Of a stretch of 64,000 nt of DNA, positions 21,388 through 29,836 are shown piece after piece (within the stretch, counting starts at the first letter, position 1; each line of letters starts with the position of its first letter). The translations under genes and the position numbers were made by a program. The notes beneath the pieces were generated by a model, which was not told the DNA's origin, did not search any database, and saw only the letters and a program-made list of their open reading frames with translations. This stretch comes from Acidaminococcus fermentans_A (lineage in GTDB: Bacteria > Bacillota > Negativicutes > Acidaminococcales > Acidaminococcaceae). The DNA lies in the NCBI RefSeq assembly GCF_052216985.1, contig NZ_JBQOUY010000005.1, forward strand, positions 1-64,000, given 5' to 3'.

Positions 21388-23507
21388 CAGAGGGTCGCTC
21401 CTTTCATGCGGTTCATGCCGTACAGTCTCATTTTTTCGACGAGTTTTTCAGCGACGGCGTCGATGTCCTGCTCGCTGCGGACGTTCATCGTATCAATGCA
21501 GATGGTGATGCCGCCGCTGCCGGCGTTCATGGCCTGACGGATGCTTTCATCATGAGGTATGACCGTACTGCCGTTGGGCAGGTGTACCAGCTCGCCCCGG
21601 CGGTCTTCATTGATGACGGCAAAGCCGCCACGAAAGTTCTCGACACCGCTTTCAAAGTGGCTGATACTTGGGATATCAAATCCCACATGGGTCGGCGCCC
21701 CTCCCGTCAGGGACGGAATGTCGATAGACAGGCCGTTGATGCTGGAAATCAGGCCGTTCACCTGGTCGATGACCCAGTTCACACCGCTGCGAAAGGTGTC
21801 CTTGATGCTTTCCCAGATACTGGAGGCCGTCTCGCTGATGCCGTTCATGGCTCCGTCCCAGGCAGAACTGATCCAGTTCATCCCTGCATCGACGGCGTCC
21901 GATACAGCCTGTATAGCCTGTTCGATATAATGCGACACGGTATCCCAGTTCCTCCACAGAAGGTACAAGGCAGCAATAATCGCGGCAATGATGATAATGA
22001 TGGGATTGGCCATGGCTGCGGCGCCTACGGCACGGATGATGGTGATCATCATGCGTCCGGCAGTCAGAAAGGTACTGCCCATGCCCCTGGCCACGATGGC
22101 AATGCCCCGGCAGACCGGAATGAGTCCTTTGAACTGGGTCGAGAGATACTTCGAGACACTGCCGGCTTTGCTAATGCCCGTGGCAATAGAGTTGAAAGTA
22201 CCAAAAGCCCTGCCGCCGACCGTCAGCACCCGCCCCAGGGTGGAACCGAAGAGCTGGAAGGTCACGATGCCAAAAGCCACCTGGCCAATCAGCGTTTTCT
22301 GTTCCGGTGTAAGCGCACGAAACCAGGCAGCCAGTTCCTTGACGCGCATCGACATGGCCTTGAAGTACGGCGTAAACGACACTGCTAAATCCATGCCGGC
22401 ATTCTTCAGCTGGTTCATGGTAATTTGCATCTGCTCCGACGGGGTCAGCATCTTCTCATAGGCTTCCCGGGTCATGCCGGCAGACTGGGCCATCTGGTCC
22501 ATGACCTTATCGAAGTCCCCGGCTCCCTTGCCCGTCAGGACCAGGATGCTGTTCAGGCCCTCGACAGAGCCAAAGAGCTGGGCCATCTGTTCGGCATCGC
22601 CGCCTGTCGCCCGCTTCACTTCGTCCAGGAACTTCACCCAGCCCACGCTCTGCAGATGAGCCGCATTGAACTCAAGGCCAAGGGACTGAGCCAGTTTCGC
22701 CGCTTCGGCAGACGGCTTCAGGATGTTGCTGTAAGCCGCCTTGAGTCCGGTAATGGCCTCGCTGGTCCGGATACCGTTCTTGGTCAGGACGGCGATGGAA
22801 CCGAACAGTTCCTGGGTACTGACATTGAGCTGTGCCGCAATGGGGATGACATTGCCCATGGACTGGGCCATCTCGCCAAAGGATGTCTTGCCGAAGTTCT
22901 GTGCCAGGAGCATCTGGTCCGTCACCGCCGTGGCTTCTTCTGCCGATTTTCCATAGGCATTGAGGACCGTGGTCACACCGTTAACGGCAGTCGTCGTGTC
23001 GGTGAAGCCGGCTTTCGCAGCAATTGTCATGTCTTTGACAAAGCCCACGGCATGGGCCGCATCGACACCAGCGGAAATGGCCTGGTAGACCGATTCCGAA
23101 AGATCAGCGACACCTGCGCCCGTTTCATCGCTGACAGCACGAATCTCATCACTGACCTTCTGCATGGAAACAACCGTCGTGTCGACCAAAGTCGAAATCT
23201 TGGCGATACCGTTGGCAAAGTCGCTGTGCAGCTTGAAGCCTGCCGTTGCGGCTGCCAGGATGGGGGCTGACAGCAGGGCTATCTTGTCTGATAAGCCGGA
23301 AATCTTGCTTCCCGTCTGCTCGATGCTCTTCGCCGTCCGTTTCTGGATGCGCTCATGCTCCGTCAGCTTGTCCGACAGTCCGCTGACCGATTGTTTCGCC
23401 GCCGCCATCTGGGTCTTCATGGTCCCCAGGCTGGCATTGACGCTATGCACGGTCGGCGTGAACAAATCCCGCAGCCGGATGGCGGCATCGATGACATTAT
23501 TGGCCAT
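21387..23507 (-). CDS. Tail tape measure protein
   Basis: A 706-residue protein with the long helical N-terminus, the TP901-type core ('GAGVADLSESVYQAISAGVDAAHAV', 'AQNFGKTSFGEMAQSMG') and a hydrophobic C-terminal region (about 490-510, 'MANPIIIIIAAIIAALYLLW'). It sets tail length by acting as a ruler in the tube; at about 1.5 angstrom per residue this implies a tail near 100 nm. GAGGTG precedes the start. In most contractile phages the tail chaperone gene is next upstream; here a plus-strand gene is inserted between them. Confidence 0.9.
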   Translation of the reverse strand: MANNVIDAAIRLRDLFTPTVHSVNASLGTMKTQMAAAKQSVSGLSDKLTEHERIQKRTAKSIEQTGSKISGLSDKIALLSAPILAAATAGFKLHSDFANGIAKISTLVDTTVVSMQKVSDEIRAVSDETGAGVADLSESVYQAISAGVDAAHAVGFVKDMTIAAKAGFTDTTTAVNGVTTVLNAYGKSAEEATAVTDQMLLAQNFGKTSFGEMAQSMGNVIPIAAQLNVSTQELFGSIAVLTKNGIRTSEAITGLKAAYSNILKPSAEAAKLAQSLGLEFNAAHLQSVGWVKFLDEVKRATGGDAEQMAQLFGSVEGLNSILVLTGKGAGDFDKVMDQMAQSAGMTREAYEKMLTPSEQMQITMNQLKNAGMDLAVSFTPYFKAMSMRVKELAAWFRALTPEQKTLIGQVAFGIVTFQLFGSTLGRVLTVGGRAFGTFNSIATGISKAGSVSKYLSTQFKGLIPVCRGIAIVARGMGSTFLTAGRMMITIIRAVGAAAMANPIIIIIAAIIAALYLLWRNWDTVSHYIEQAIQAVSDAVDAGMNWISSAWDGAMNGISETASSIWESIKDTFRSGVNWVIDQVNGLISSINGLSIDIPSLTGGAPTHVGFDIPSISHFESGVENFRGGFAVINEDRRGELVHLPNGSTVIPHDESIRQAMNAGSGGITICIDTMNVRSEQDIDAVAEKLVEKMRLYGMNRMKGATL

Positions 23508-23526
23508 GCTGTTTCACCTCTCAATG

Positions 23527-23556
23527 TTGTTACAGATATTAAAAATATAGTAAGAT
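23527..23556 (+). promoter_or_regulatory. Candidate promoter of the inserted glycosylase-like gene
   Basis: TTGTTA 23527-23532 and TAAGAT 23551-23556 are 18 bases apart in the 80-base gap between the two divergent genes. This would let the gene be expressed from the silent prophage. Confidence 0.45.
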
Positions 23557-23587
23557 AAAAGAAATCTATCGTTACGGAGGAATTCCA

Positions 23588-24283
23588 ATGCGCTATTTCA
23601 ATGAAACAGAAAAAAGATTAGCTGAACGATATCACCATATGGAGCTTGGTACTTGCAAAATCTGTGAAGAATGTCACAAGAAAGAACATTTATCCTTACC
23701 GATTGGCTGCTGGTGCGTAGGTTCCGATTTTAATAAAACTTCCAAGAGAATTCTATTTGTCGGTAAAAATGCCAGAAACAATCCCGGCACGATTGAAGAC
23801 GGCTTCCGCAATCCCTTTCAATATACCCGTGAATCTCTGTGGAACAAAAGCTGGCCATATTGGAGCTATACTCGTGCTATCACTCAGAGAATATTCGGTG
23901 ACGATTCTATAGAACACATCGCATTTACCAATATTGTCAAATGCAACAATTCCGGAGGAAAGGATACTACCTCAGATTTTGTAAAATCCAACTGTATCCT
24001 AAACCTAAAAGTCCTTCAGCAGGAATTAAAGGTAATACATCCTACTCATATCATTTTTTATACATCTTGGTATTATGACGATTACATCCCTAACGTTTTT
24101 GACCGTTATAATATTCATTACAACGGTTTTAAAGACATTGGGAAAAGAAAAATGCCCTGGCAGGAAGCCATTTCCACCCTGGGCAATCAAACCTTTCATG
24201 TACTACGTGTCGGCCACCCACAATGCAAGAAAAAAAGCGACTTCGTCTATGAAATATCTAAGTGGCTTGAGCCTGCCTTATGA
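23588..24283 (+). CDS. 4Fe-4S uracil-DNA-glycosylase-superfamily protein (prophage moron)
   Basis: A 231-residue protein inserted against the direction of the tail operon. It shows the family 4 UDG layout: an N-terminal C23-x2-C26 pair, then 'ILFVGKNAR' (strand plus glycine loop where family 4 has G-E-x-P-G), then 'IAFTNIVKC119NN', then C136 seventeen residues later and 'HPTHIIFYT'. These four cysteines match the iron-sulfur ligands of family 4 enzymes; C29, C41 and C43 are extra. The uracil-pocket residues of motif A are replaced (KNAR), so the substrate may not be uracil. GGAGG lies 7 bases before ATG. It has its own terminator. Likely expressed in the lysogen, possibly as defence against modified phage DNA; that role is inference. 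Confidence 0.65.
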   Translation: MRYFNETEKRLAERYHHMELGTCKICEECHKKEHLSLPIGCWCVGSDFNKTSKRILFVGKNARNNPGTIEDGFRNPFQYTRESLWNKSWPYWSYTRAITQRIFGDDSIEHIAFTNIVKCNNSGGKDTTSDFVKSNCILNLKVLQQELKVIHPTHIIFYTSWYYDDYIPNVFDRYNIHYNGFKDIGKRKMPWQEAISTLGNQTFHVLRVGHPQCKKKSDFVYEISKWLEPAL

Positions 24284-24300
24284 CTTTATGGCAGATAGCC

Positions 24301-24343
24301 GTATTTTCAGCAGTTAATCCGATAATGCTGAAGATACTTTTTT
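24301..24343 (+). terminator. Terminator of the inserted gene, overlapping the chaperone extension
   Basis: GTATTTTCAGCA 24301-24312 pairs (one wobble) with TGCTGAAGATAC 24326-24337, followed by six T. It serves the plus-strand gene ending at 24283 and at the same time encodes, on the other strand, the last residues of the frameshifted tail chaperone. Confidence 0.85.
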
Positions 24344-24493
24344 ATCGCGTTCTTCCATCTCATAGCGGATGAAAGCATACAGCACCTGCCGTTCGCCGTA
24401 TCCCAGTTTCATGACCGCTGACGGCAGCAGGTGATGCTCCCGGAACAGGAGATACATTGCCTGCACTTCGCCATCGGTCCGGATCAGTTTTTT
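24314..24493 (-). CDS. Minus-one frameshift extension of the tail assembly chaperone
   Basis: From the slippery site the -1 frame stays open for 57 codons to TAA 24314-24316, starting LIRTDGEVQAMYLLF and containing 'VMKLGYGERQVLYAFIRYEMEE'. The resulting fusion is 195 residues. This C-terminal type (small helical, acidic/basic) is the 'T' part of G/GT tail chaperones, which recruits the tape measure. The frame has no start codon with a ribosome site of its own. Confidence 0.75.
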   Translation of the reverse strand, partial: KKLIRTDGEVQAMYLLFREHHLLPSAVMKLGYGERQVLYAFIRYEMEERDKKVSSALSD

Positions 24494-24900
24494 ACGGCTT
24501 TGTCCGCCTTTTCCTGGGTCGTATAGCCGTTGAGTTCTGTGATCTGCGCTGTGAGATCAGCAATCTCACCTGCCAGGAAGAGCTTGCGGATGATGTCACC
24601 AGGAAGTACGGCCCCGAATTTTTCCAGCAGATCCTTGTTCTTGAGGTCCGGATCGGCAATCCCCGCCAGGAGCGTCTGGGTCTGCATCTGATAAATGTCG
24701 ATGTTATCGGCGCTGCCGTTGGTGAAGTCCACGGCCATCTTCTGGATATCGGCGTAGCGTTCCGGGTCGATAGCCCGGAGCGTGATGATAAAATCGAATC
24801 CGAACAGCTTCGAGAGCCGTTCCATCTTCACTTTCTTTTCAGGCCGTTCGGCCAGCTTGTTCACTACATCTGCTTTCAGCAGTCGGTCTACCATATTCAT
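24484..24900 (-). CDS. Tail assembly chaperone, short form (XkdN-like)
   Basis: A 138-residue protein encoded between tube and tape measure, the position of gpG-type chaperones. It has the XkdN-type core 'FDFIITLRAIDPERYADIQKMA' and ends 'EKADKAVKN' exactly at a slippery heptamer. The short form is made when no frameshift occurs. It binds the tape measure during tail assembly and is not part of the virion. Confidence 0.82.
   Translation of the reverse strand: MNMVDRLLKADVVNKLAERPEKKVKMERLSKLFGFDFIITLRAIDPERYADIQKMAVDFTNGSADNIDIYQMQTQTLLAGIADPDLKNKDLLEKFGAVLPGDIIRKLFLAGEIADLTAQITELNGYTTQEKADKAVKN
24487..24493 (-). promoter_or_regulatory. Slippery heptamer A AAA AAC for -1 ribosomal frameshift
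   Basis: On the minus strand the codons GTA AAA AAC TGA contain the classic X XXY YYZ heptamer directly before the zero-frame stop. Slippage by -1 replaces AAC by AAA and opens the 57-codon extension. Similar sites occur in the G/GT genes of many phages. Confidence 0.8.
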
Positions 24901-24913
24901 GTGCTTGTTCTCC

Positions 24914-25342
24914 TTATGCTAAATCCAAGAGGTCCCAGTCCGAGAAAGTGAAGCTGTAGCTTTCCTCGCCCATCTTGTCCACTTCCCAGTCGGCCAGAAT
25001 GAGGCTGTCAAAGGTCGCATCCTTGATGACGATGCGTTCGCTGCCTATGGCATCCTTGTCATCTAGGACGGAGACGATGGTCACGACGGTCTGCTTGCCC
25101 GCCTTAATGTTGTCGTTCATCTTCTTGATCATGTAGCTCGAGACTTTATGGAGCTTCAGCTGCCCTTTGCAGTCATAGCCCGTGACCTTGTAGCCCTTGC
25201 CGACATGGCGGAGCATCTTCACTTCTTCCTTGGTCAGGGTGACCTCGGCCTTGAAAGCCGTGGCTTCGGCCATGAGGTCGCCGTCGATATAGAGGTCGGC
25301 ATACTTTCCGTTCATCACCCGTTTGGCTTCCATGCTGTTCAC
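24914..25342 (-). CDS. Tail tube protein (XkdM-like, DUF2001)
   Basis: A 142-residue protein encoded just after the sheath gene, where contractile phages place the tube. It has the family's opening 'MNGKYADLYIDGDLMAEATAFKAEV' and closing 'SFTFSDWDLLDLA'. It polymerises into the inner tube. The start is GTG 25342, 9 bases after GGAGG; the next ATG is too far from the ribosome site. Confidence 0.88.
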   Translation of the reverse strand: MNSMEAKRVMNGKYADLYIDGDLMAEATAFKAEVTLTKEEVKMLRHVGKGYKVTGYDCKGQLKLHKVSSYMIKKMNDNIKAGKQTVVTIVSVLDDKDAIGSERIVIKDATFDSLILADWEVDKMGEESYSFTFSDWDLLDLA

Positions 25343-25356
25343 TGTACTTCACCTCC

Positions 25357-26439
25357 TCAGATATTGACGGCAATCGTGACATCTTCCATGGCATCCAGGA
25401 GCGAAGCATCTACGGCTATAAAGACATTGCTGCCGATATTGGCCATCTTGATGTCCATTTCCGACATATCCGCCAGTTCCTCTTTCGTATACTTGCCATT
25501 GGATTCCAGCCAGATCTTTGTGGATTCCACATCGATATAAGCCGTATTCTGCCCCTGCTCCAGCAGGCCCTCCTGGGCCAGCTGGTCAAGATACCCCTGG
25601 ATAGCCGTCACCAGGAGGCATCGGTTGGCATAGCTGTTGGCATACTTGCCAAGGTAATGATCCTGGGCTGTGGTGCGGATATCGTCATACATCATGTCCA
25701 TCAAATCGACGAGCTTGATTTTCTGGAACGATACCCCTTTGCCCTGGACCGTCGTGACCAGGGAGTTGATGCCGCGGCCCAGCTTGACCTTTTCCCCGTC
25801 AAAGAAGAAGAACAATTTGCCGGCATCCGTCATAGTATCCATTTCTTCCTTCGTCCAGACGTCGCAGCCGATGACTTCCGGCAGCGGCGCATACGTACAG
25901 GCAATGGTCATCGGCGTTCCTGCGATGATGCCCGCGATGCGCCCGCAGTACTGGGCCGTCGTGTAGGTCTTCGTTTTCGTACGGATGACTTGATTGACGA
26001 AGTTGATGACTCCTTCCGTATCCGCCGTGCAGTCCGGCAGGACGGCCTTGATGCGCTTATTCTTATTCGTCCGCATCCCCTTGATCCAGGTCGCGATAGT
26101 GTCGATGTGGTTTTCTTCGATGTCCGGGATGACTAGGTAATCGAAGCGCTTGTTCTCGATGGCCTTGAGGACATCGGTATAATCTTCTGCATCCTTGCTG
26201 ATGATTTCGGCGATGACCTTCTTCGGACTGTTCACGTAGCCGCGAAGGGTCAGTTCCAGCTGCTCACGGTTGCTGTCTGAGAGTTCTTTGGGAATGTCAT
26301 CTGCCGTGTACAGGTTCACTTCCGTCTGGGACGGCAGTGTCTCTTCTTTCAGAATCAGAAGGACAATACCGCGTTCGCTGCGTTCGACGGCACTGATGCC
26401 TTTTTCTTTGAACGCGATATTAATGGATGGCATTTTCAT
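25357..26439 (-). CDS. Tail sheath protein (XkdK-like)
   Basis: A 360-residue sheath protein. It opens 'INIAFKEKGISAVERSERGIV', has 'FDYLVIPDIEENHIDTIATWIKGMR' in the middle and ends with the conserved 'EDVTIAVNI' strand that interlocks neighbouring subunits. It forms the contractile outer layer of the tail. GGAG lies just before ATG 26439. This gene defines the phage as a myovirus. Confidence 0.92.
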   Translation of the reverse strand: MKMPSINIAFKEKGISAVERSERGIVLLILKEETLPSQTEVNLYTADDIPKELSDSNREQLELTLRGYVNSPKKVIAEIISKDAEDYTDVLKAIENKRFDYLVIPDIEENHIDTIATWIKGMRTNKNKRIKAVLPDCTADTEGVINFVNQVIRTKTKTYTTAQYCGRIAGIIAGTPMTIACTYAPLPEVIGCDVWTKEEMDTMTDAGKLFFFFDGEKVKLGRGINSLVTTVQGKGVSFQKIKLVDLMDMMYDDIRTTAQDHYLGKYANSYANRCLLVTAIQGYLDQLAQEGLLEQGQNTAYIDVESTKIWLESNGKYTKEELADMSEMDIKMANIGSNVFIAVDASLLDAMEDVTIAVNI

Positions 26440-26442
26440 GGG

Positions 26443-26883
26443 TTACGTCTCCTTTCCCTGATACCGCTGATGCAGTACCTTCATGATTTCTGCCGTTTCT
26501 TCTTTTTCCCGGGCGTCATAGTACTGGAAGGTCAGCGTCAGACGCCCGCCGTCATTGTCCGTCCCCATCAGCTCCTCACTCATAGACACGACAGGGAGAT
26601 AACGGTTGCCGACTTTCAGTCCGTCCCGGAATAAATTTTCCGCAGCAAAAAGCACGGCGTAGATGGCCGTGCTTTTTTCCTGCTTCTTCGGCAGATACGT
26701 AATGTAGAGGTCCGTATCCCGGTAGACCTCGTTTTCTTTCTGCGGCGTCGCTACCGTCATTGTCTTCAGGAAAAAGGCCGGCGGCGCAAAGCCTTCCTTG
26801 ACTTCCTGCAAATAGACGGGGTACGGGAACCGCTCTTTGAGTTTCTGCTGCACCGCCTGCAAGATATCGATATCATGGATCAT
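26443..26883 (-). CDS. Phage neck/tail-terminator-type protein, 146 residues
   Basis: The opening 'MIHDIDILQAVQQKLKERFPYPVYLQEVKEGFAPPAFFLK' is typical of the small protein between connector genes and sheath in PBSX-type phages. It probably caps the tail or joins it to the head. It overlaps the upstream gene by 4 bases. Confidence 0.7.
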   Translation of the reverse strand: MIHDIDILQAVQQKLKERFPYPVYLQEVKEGFAPPAFFLKTMTVATPQKENEVYRDTDLYITYLPKKQEKSTAIYAVLFAAENLFRDGLKVGNRYLPVVSMSEELMGTDNDGGRLTLTFQYYDAREKEETAEIMKVLHQRYQGKET

Positions 26884-27299
26884 GTGCCGCCTGCTTTCTT
26901 GAGGAGCTTCTTCGTGAGTCTCTCCAGTCCCGGCTGCAAGTCGCTGGCTTCGAAGACCTTGACGGATTTCTCCGTATAGTGCTGGCCTTCATAATAGCCC
27001 ACGGTCCTGCCGCCAGGTGTTTTCTTCGCATGGCCGTTATTTAAGAGGTGATGTACGGGATGCTTGTTGATCAGCTCATAGACCAGCTCGGAACCGTTGT
27101 AGCCTTCCACCTTATGCTTCCAGCCTTTCTTCAGCTTGCCCGTGCTGCCTTCCGGCGTGTTTTTTACGCACTCCTTCTTGAGCTTGTTGCCAAGCGTCAC
27201 CAGGCCCTTTTCGGTAGTGCCGGGAAACTCTTCAATAGCAGAAAGCAGTTTTTCTGAAAGGTCATCCAATCCTTTGACCTCAAAGTCACTTCCGCTCAT
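26880..27299 (-). CDS. HK97 gp10-like head-tail protein, 139 residues
   Basis: The protein has the HK97_gp10 family plan: an N-terminal helix ('LDDLSEKLLSAIEEF'), then 'VKNTPEGSTGKLKKGWKHK' and 'HHLLNNGHAKKTPGGRTVG', where 'P..TG.L..s' and 'H.v..GH' are hallmarks. It is part of the head-to-tail connector. Confidence 0.85.
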   Translation of the reverse strand: MSGSDFEVKGLDDLSEKLLSAIEEFPGTTEKGLVTLGNKLKKECVKNTPEGSTGKLKKGWKHKVEGYNGSELVYELINKHPVHHLLNNGHAKKTPGGRTVGYYEGQHYTEKSVKVFEASDLQPGLERLTKKLLKKAGGT

Positions 27300-27627
27300 T
27301 GTCCGTCCCCCTCACTTCTTCCGTACAGTACAGTTCCAGAGCTTCATGGCGCATATACGGGTCAACTATGGTATCGATGTCGTAGAGGTGATCCTGATAC
27401 TTCACCTTCATATCGTGGGTGACACCCGGACGCCAGCGAATGGTGATCTTGCTGTACTCCGTGTCCGCCTTGCGTTCCATCTCATAGAACACTTTGCCCC
27501 GGGCAGGCTCGATGGATGCCCAGCAGCGGTACACTACGACGTCGGCCTGGGTATCGAAACCATATTCATCCGTCACGGCCTGCTTTCCCAGAATCTCAAT
27601 CCGTTTATTCAAAAGCCCCGTCTTCAT
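27286..27627 (-). CDS. Head-tail adaptor (SPP1 gp16-type), 113 residues
   Basis: The protein shows the family pattern 'LLNKRIEILGKQ...DEYGFDTQADVVVYRCWASIEPARGKVFYE' and 'ITIRWRPGVTHDMKVKYQDHLYDID'. Members close the head and join the tail. ATG 27627 lies 6 bases after AAAAGGGGG; upstream in-frame starts fall in the ribosome site. Confidence 0.88.
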   Translation of the reverse strand: MKTGLLNKRIEILGKQAVTDEYGFDTQADVVVYRCWASIEPARGKVFYEMERKADTEYSKITIRWRPGVTHDMKVKYQDHLYDIDTIVDPYMRHEALELYCTEEVRGTDNERK

Positions 27628-27641
27628 GGGCATCCCCCTTT

Positions 27642-27923
27642 TCAAAAACAGCTCCGCCGGACCCCGAACAGCAGCCAGCGCAGACGTTTCAAAAGGCCTG
27701 CGTAGTCCGCTTCCTCCCGGTGCTCATATAAAAAAGCCGCAGCGAAGAGAATCGCTTCGTGAAAAACCACGGGATTCTCTTCGGCATCGGCTTCCTCGCA
27801 ACGGGATATATCCAGGCAGAGGGCCTGGGCTGTTTCCAGGGAAGACTGGATGACGTCATCATTACTCGTGTCATCTTCATCAATCCGCAGGTATTCCCTG
27901 GCTTCTTCCAGCGTCACAATCAT
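27642..27923 (-). CDS. Head-tail connector (HK97 gp6-type), 93 residues
   Basis: A small helical protein starting 'MIVTLEEAREYLRIDEDDTSNDDVIQSSLETA', the usual opening of the gp6-like connectors that form a ring under the portal. It lies directly after the capsid gene, as expected. Confidence 0.88.
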   Translation of the reverse strand: MIVTLEEAREYLRIDEDDTSNDDVIQSSLETAQALCLDISRCEEADAEENPVVFHEAILFAAAFLYEHREEADYAGLLKRLRWLLFGVRRSCF

Positions 27924-27926
27924 GGC

Positions 27927-29117
27927 TTATCCCTTCGCTTTCATCTCCAGGGCCTTGACCGCTTCCTTGAGCATCAGCATGCCATCGACGCGCTGGCTGG
28001 CAAGGAAGCCGATCTGGCCGTTGGCGGCATACAATTCGTTAAGCCGCTTGAAGGAGCGGTATTCCCTATCGGCAATCCAGTAGTAGCTGAAGTCCCCGAA
28101 GAGCATGGGACGGCTGCCCGCCGCCAGTTCCGGTGCAAAGGAAGTGCAGTAGCAGGGACGGTTCAGGATAGTATCCGGCGTACCTGCGGTGACAGACGGC
28201 TGCCAGATGTAGTTGCCGTTGTTGTCCTTCACCTTGCGCAAGGCCTTAATGGTTGCATCGTTCAGGAGCCATACGGCCTTGCGGCGGTACGGGATGCGCA
28301 GGGAGTGATACAGGTCGATGACATCATCAAAGGTGATGGATGCGCCATTGGCTATCACGCCCAGCTCCGCGGACGGGAACACGCCAGTCGGCTTGTTCTT
28401 CCCGTCACCGGTGAGGAAGGCTTCTTCTTCCTTCGTGCCGATACGGCGGGCAAATTCACCGGCAATGTAGCTTTCCAGGTCGAAAGCGCTGTCGTTCAGC
28501 AGTTCTTCCGACACACGGATAGCCGTCCCCAGCTTGTACGCCCCGATGGACTGCTGGCCGAAGGTATCCTGGCTGTCCGGGTAGAGGCCGTTCTCTTCCA
28601 TCCAGGACGCTTCGCCATGACCCGTCACGATGGGAATCTTGCGGTCGCCGCTGGTGTGGATGACCGTGGCCAGGCCGCGGAAGAAATTCTCTTCCTGGAG
28701 CTTGTCGATGAGCTGGTGTTCGAATTCGTCCGGTACCAGATAGCCACCATCAGCATCGGTGCCTGCACTCAGGGCGTTCTGTACATCAATGAAGTTCTTA
28801 TGGCGGATGCTGTCCCAGAAAGCCTTACGATAGGCATCGGACGCACGGCCTCTCTTTTCTGCTCCATTCTGGCCTGCGCCAGGGAGTTCAGTAATCGGCA
28901 TCGTGGTCGGCTGGGACAGCTGGGCATCGAGCTGCTGCTGGCGTTCCAGGCGGTCGATTTCTTTGCCGAGGTTCACCACATCCGCTTCCATCTTGTCGTA
29001 GCGAGCCGCATCTTCTGCAGAGACCATGCCGTTTTCATCACGGACGGTATCCAGAAAATTCTTGGCGGCATCCCACAGATTCTTGCGTTTCTCACGCAGT
29101 GCTAAAATCGTATCCAT
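27927..29117 (-). CDS. Major capsid protein (HK97 fold)
   Basis: A 396-residue capsid precursor. The first about 100 residues are a coiled-coil scaffold ('LREKRKNLWDAAKNFLDTVRDE') followed by a linker where the protease likely cuts. The mature part starts near 'DAYRKAFWDSIRHKN' and includes 'GGYLVPDEFEHQLIDKL', 'KLGTAIRVSEELLNDSAFDLESYIAGEFARRIG' and the closing 'DGMLMLKEAVKALEMKAKG'. It forms the icosahedral shell. Confidence 0.93.
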   Translation of the reverse strand: MDTILALREKRKNLWDAAKNFLDTVRDENGMVSAEDAARYDKMEADVVNLGKEIDRLERQQQLDAQLSQPTTMPITELPGAGQNGAEKRGRASDAYRKAFWDSIRHKNFIDVQNALSAGTDADGGYLVPDEFEHQLIDKLQEENFFRGLATVIHTSGDRKIPIVTGHGEASWMEENGLYPDSQDTFGQQSIGAYKLGTAIRVSEELLNDSAFDLESYIAGEFARRIGTKEEEAFLTGDGKNKPTGVFPSAELGVIANGASITFDDVIDLYHSLRIPYRRKAVWLLNDATIKALRKVKDNNGNYIWQPSVTAGTPDTILNRPCYCTSFAPELAAGSRPMLFGDFSYYWIADREYRSFKRLNELYAANGQIGFLASQRVDGMLMLKEAVKALEMKAKG

Positions 29118-29128
29118 TGTTGTCCTCC

Positions 29129-29836
29129 TTAATGAATGAGCAATGCCAGCCGGTTCTCCAGGGAAGCGGCTGGCACTTTATTGACAGGTTCACGTGGTTT
29201 TAATTTCTGTACTAACGAATTGGTGACAGTAACAGGGGTGTAAATCATGGCTTCCGGCTGCTCCCCATCGTCTTTCTTCTGGTCGAAGAGGATTTCATCG
29301 GCAAAGCCAAGTTCCACGGCCTTCTTCGCGTTGAGCCAGGTCTCGTCATCCATCATGTGCGAAATCTTCGTGCGGGCCAGGCCGCTCTTGATTTCGTAAG
29401 CGTTGATGATGCTCTCCTTGACTTCGCTCAGCATGCCGATGGTCTTTTCCATCTCTGCCTGATCGCCATAGGCCAGGGTCGCCGGATTATGGATCATCAG
29501 CATGGCCACTGGCGACATGCAGACCTTGGTCCCGGCCATAGCGATGACGGACGCAGCCGAAGCGGCCAGGCCGTCAATCTTGACGGTGACGTTCCCCGGA
29601 TAATCCATGAGCATGTTATAGATTTGGGCAGCGGCAAAACAGTCACCGCCCGGACTGTTGATCCAGAGTGTGATATCGCCGCTGCCCGCATTCAGTTCTT
29701 CTTTGAATGCCTTCGGCGTTACCTCATCGCCCCACCAGGTCTCATCCGAAATCTGGCCGTCCAGATACAGCGTCCGTTCACTGCCGAAAGAATCCGGTGC
29801 TTCGTTAGTCACCCACTTCCAAAATTTATGTTTCAT
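29129..29836 (-). CDS. ClpP-type prohead protease
   Basis: A 235-residue serine protease of the ClpP-like S14 family used in phage heads. The active serine is in 'GLAASAASVIAMAG' and the histidine in 'MLMIHNP'; 'WINSPGGDCFAAAQIYN' is the oxyanion loop. It removes the scaffold part of the capsid protein during maturation. ATG 29836, with a GAAGGGAG ribosome site, lies inside the end of the portal gene (11-base overlap). Confidence 0.92.
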   Translation of the reverse strand: MKHKFWKWVTNEAPDSFGSERTLYLDGQISDETWWGDEVTPKAFKEELNAGSGDITLWINSPGGDCFAAAQIYNMLMDYPGNVTVKIDGLAASAASVIAMAGTKVCMSPVAMLMIHNPATLAYGDQAEMEKTIGMLSEVKESIINAYEIKSGLARTKISHMMDDETWLNAKKAVELGFADEILFDQKKDDGEQPEAMIYTPVTVTNSLVQKLKPREPVNKVPAASLENRLALLIH

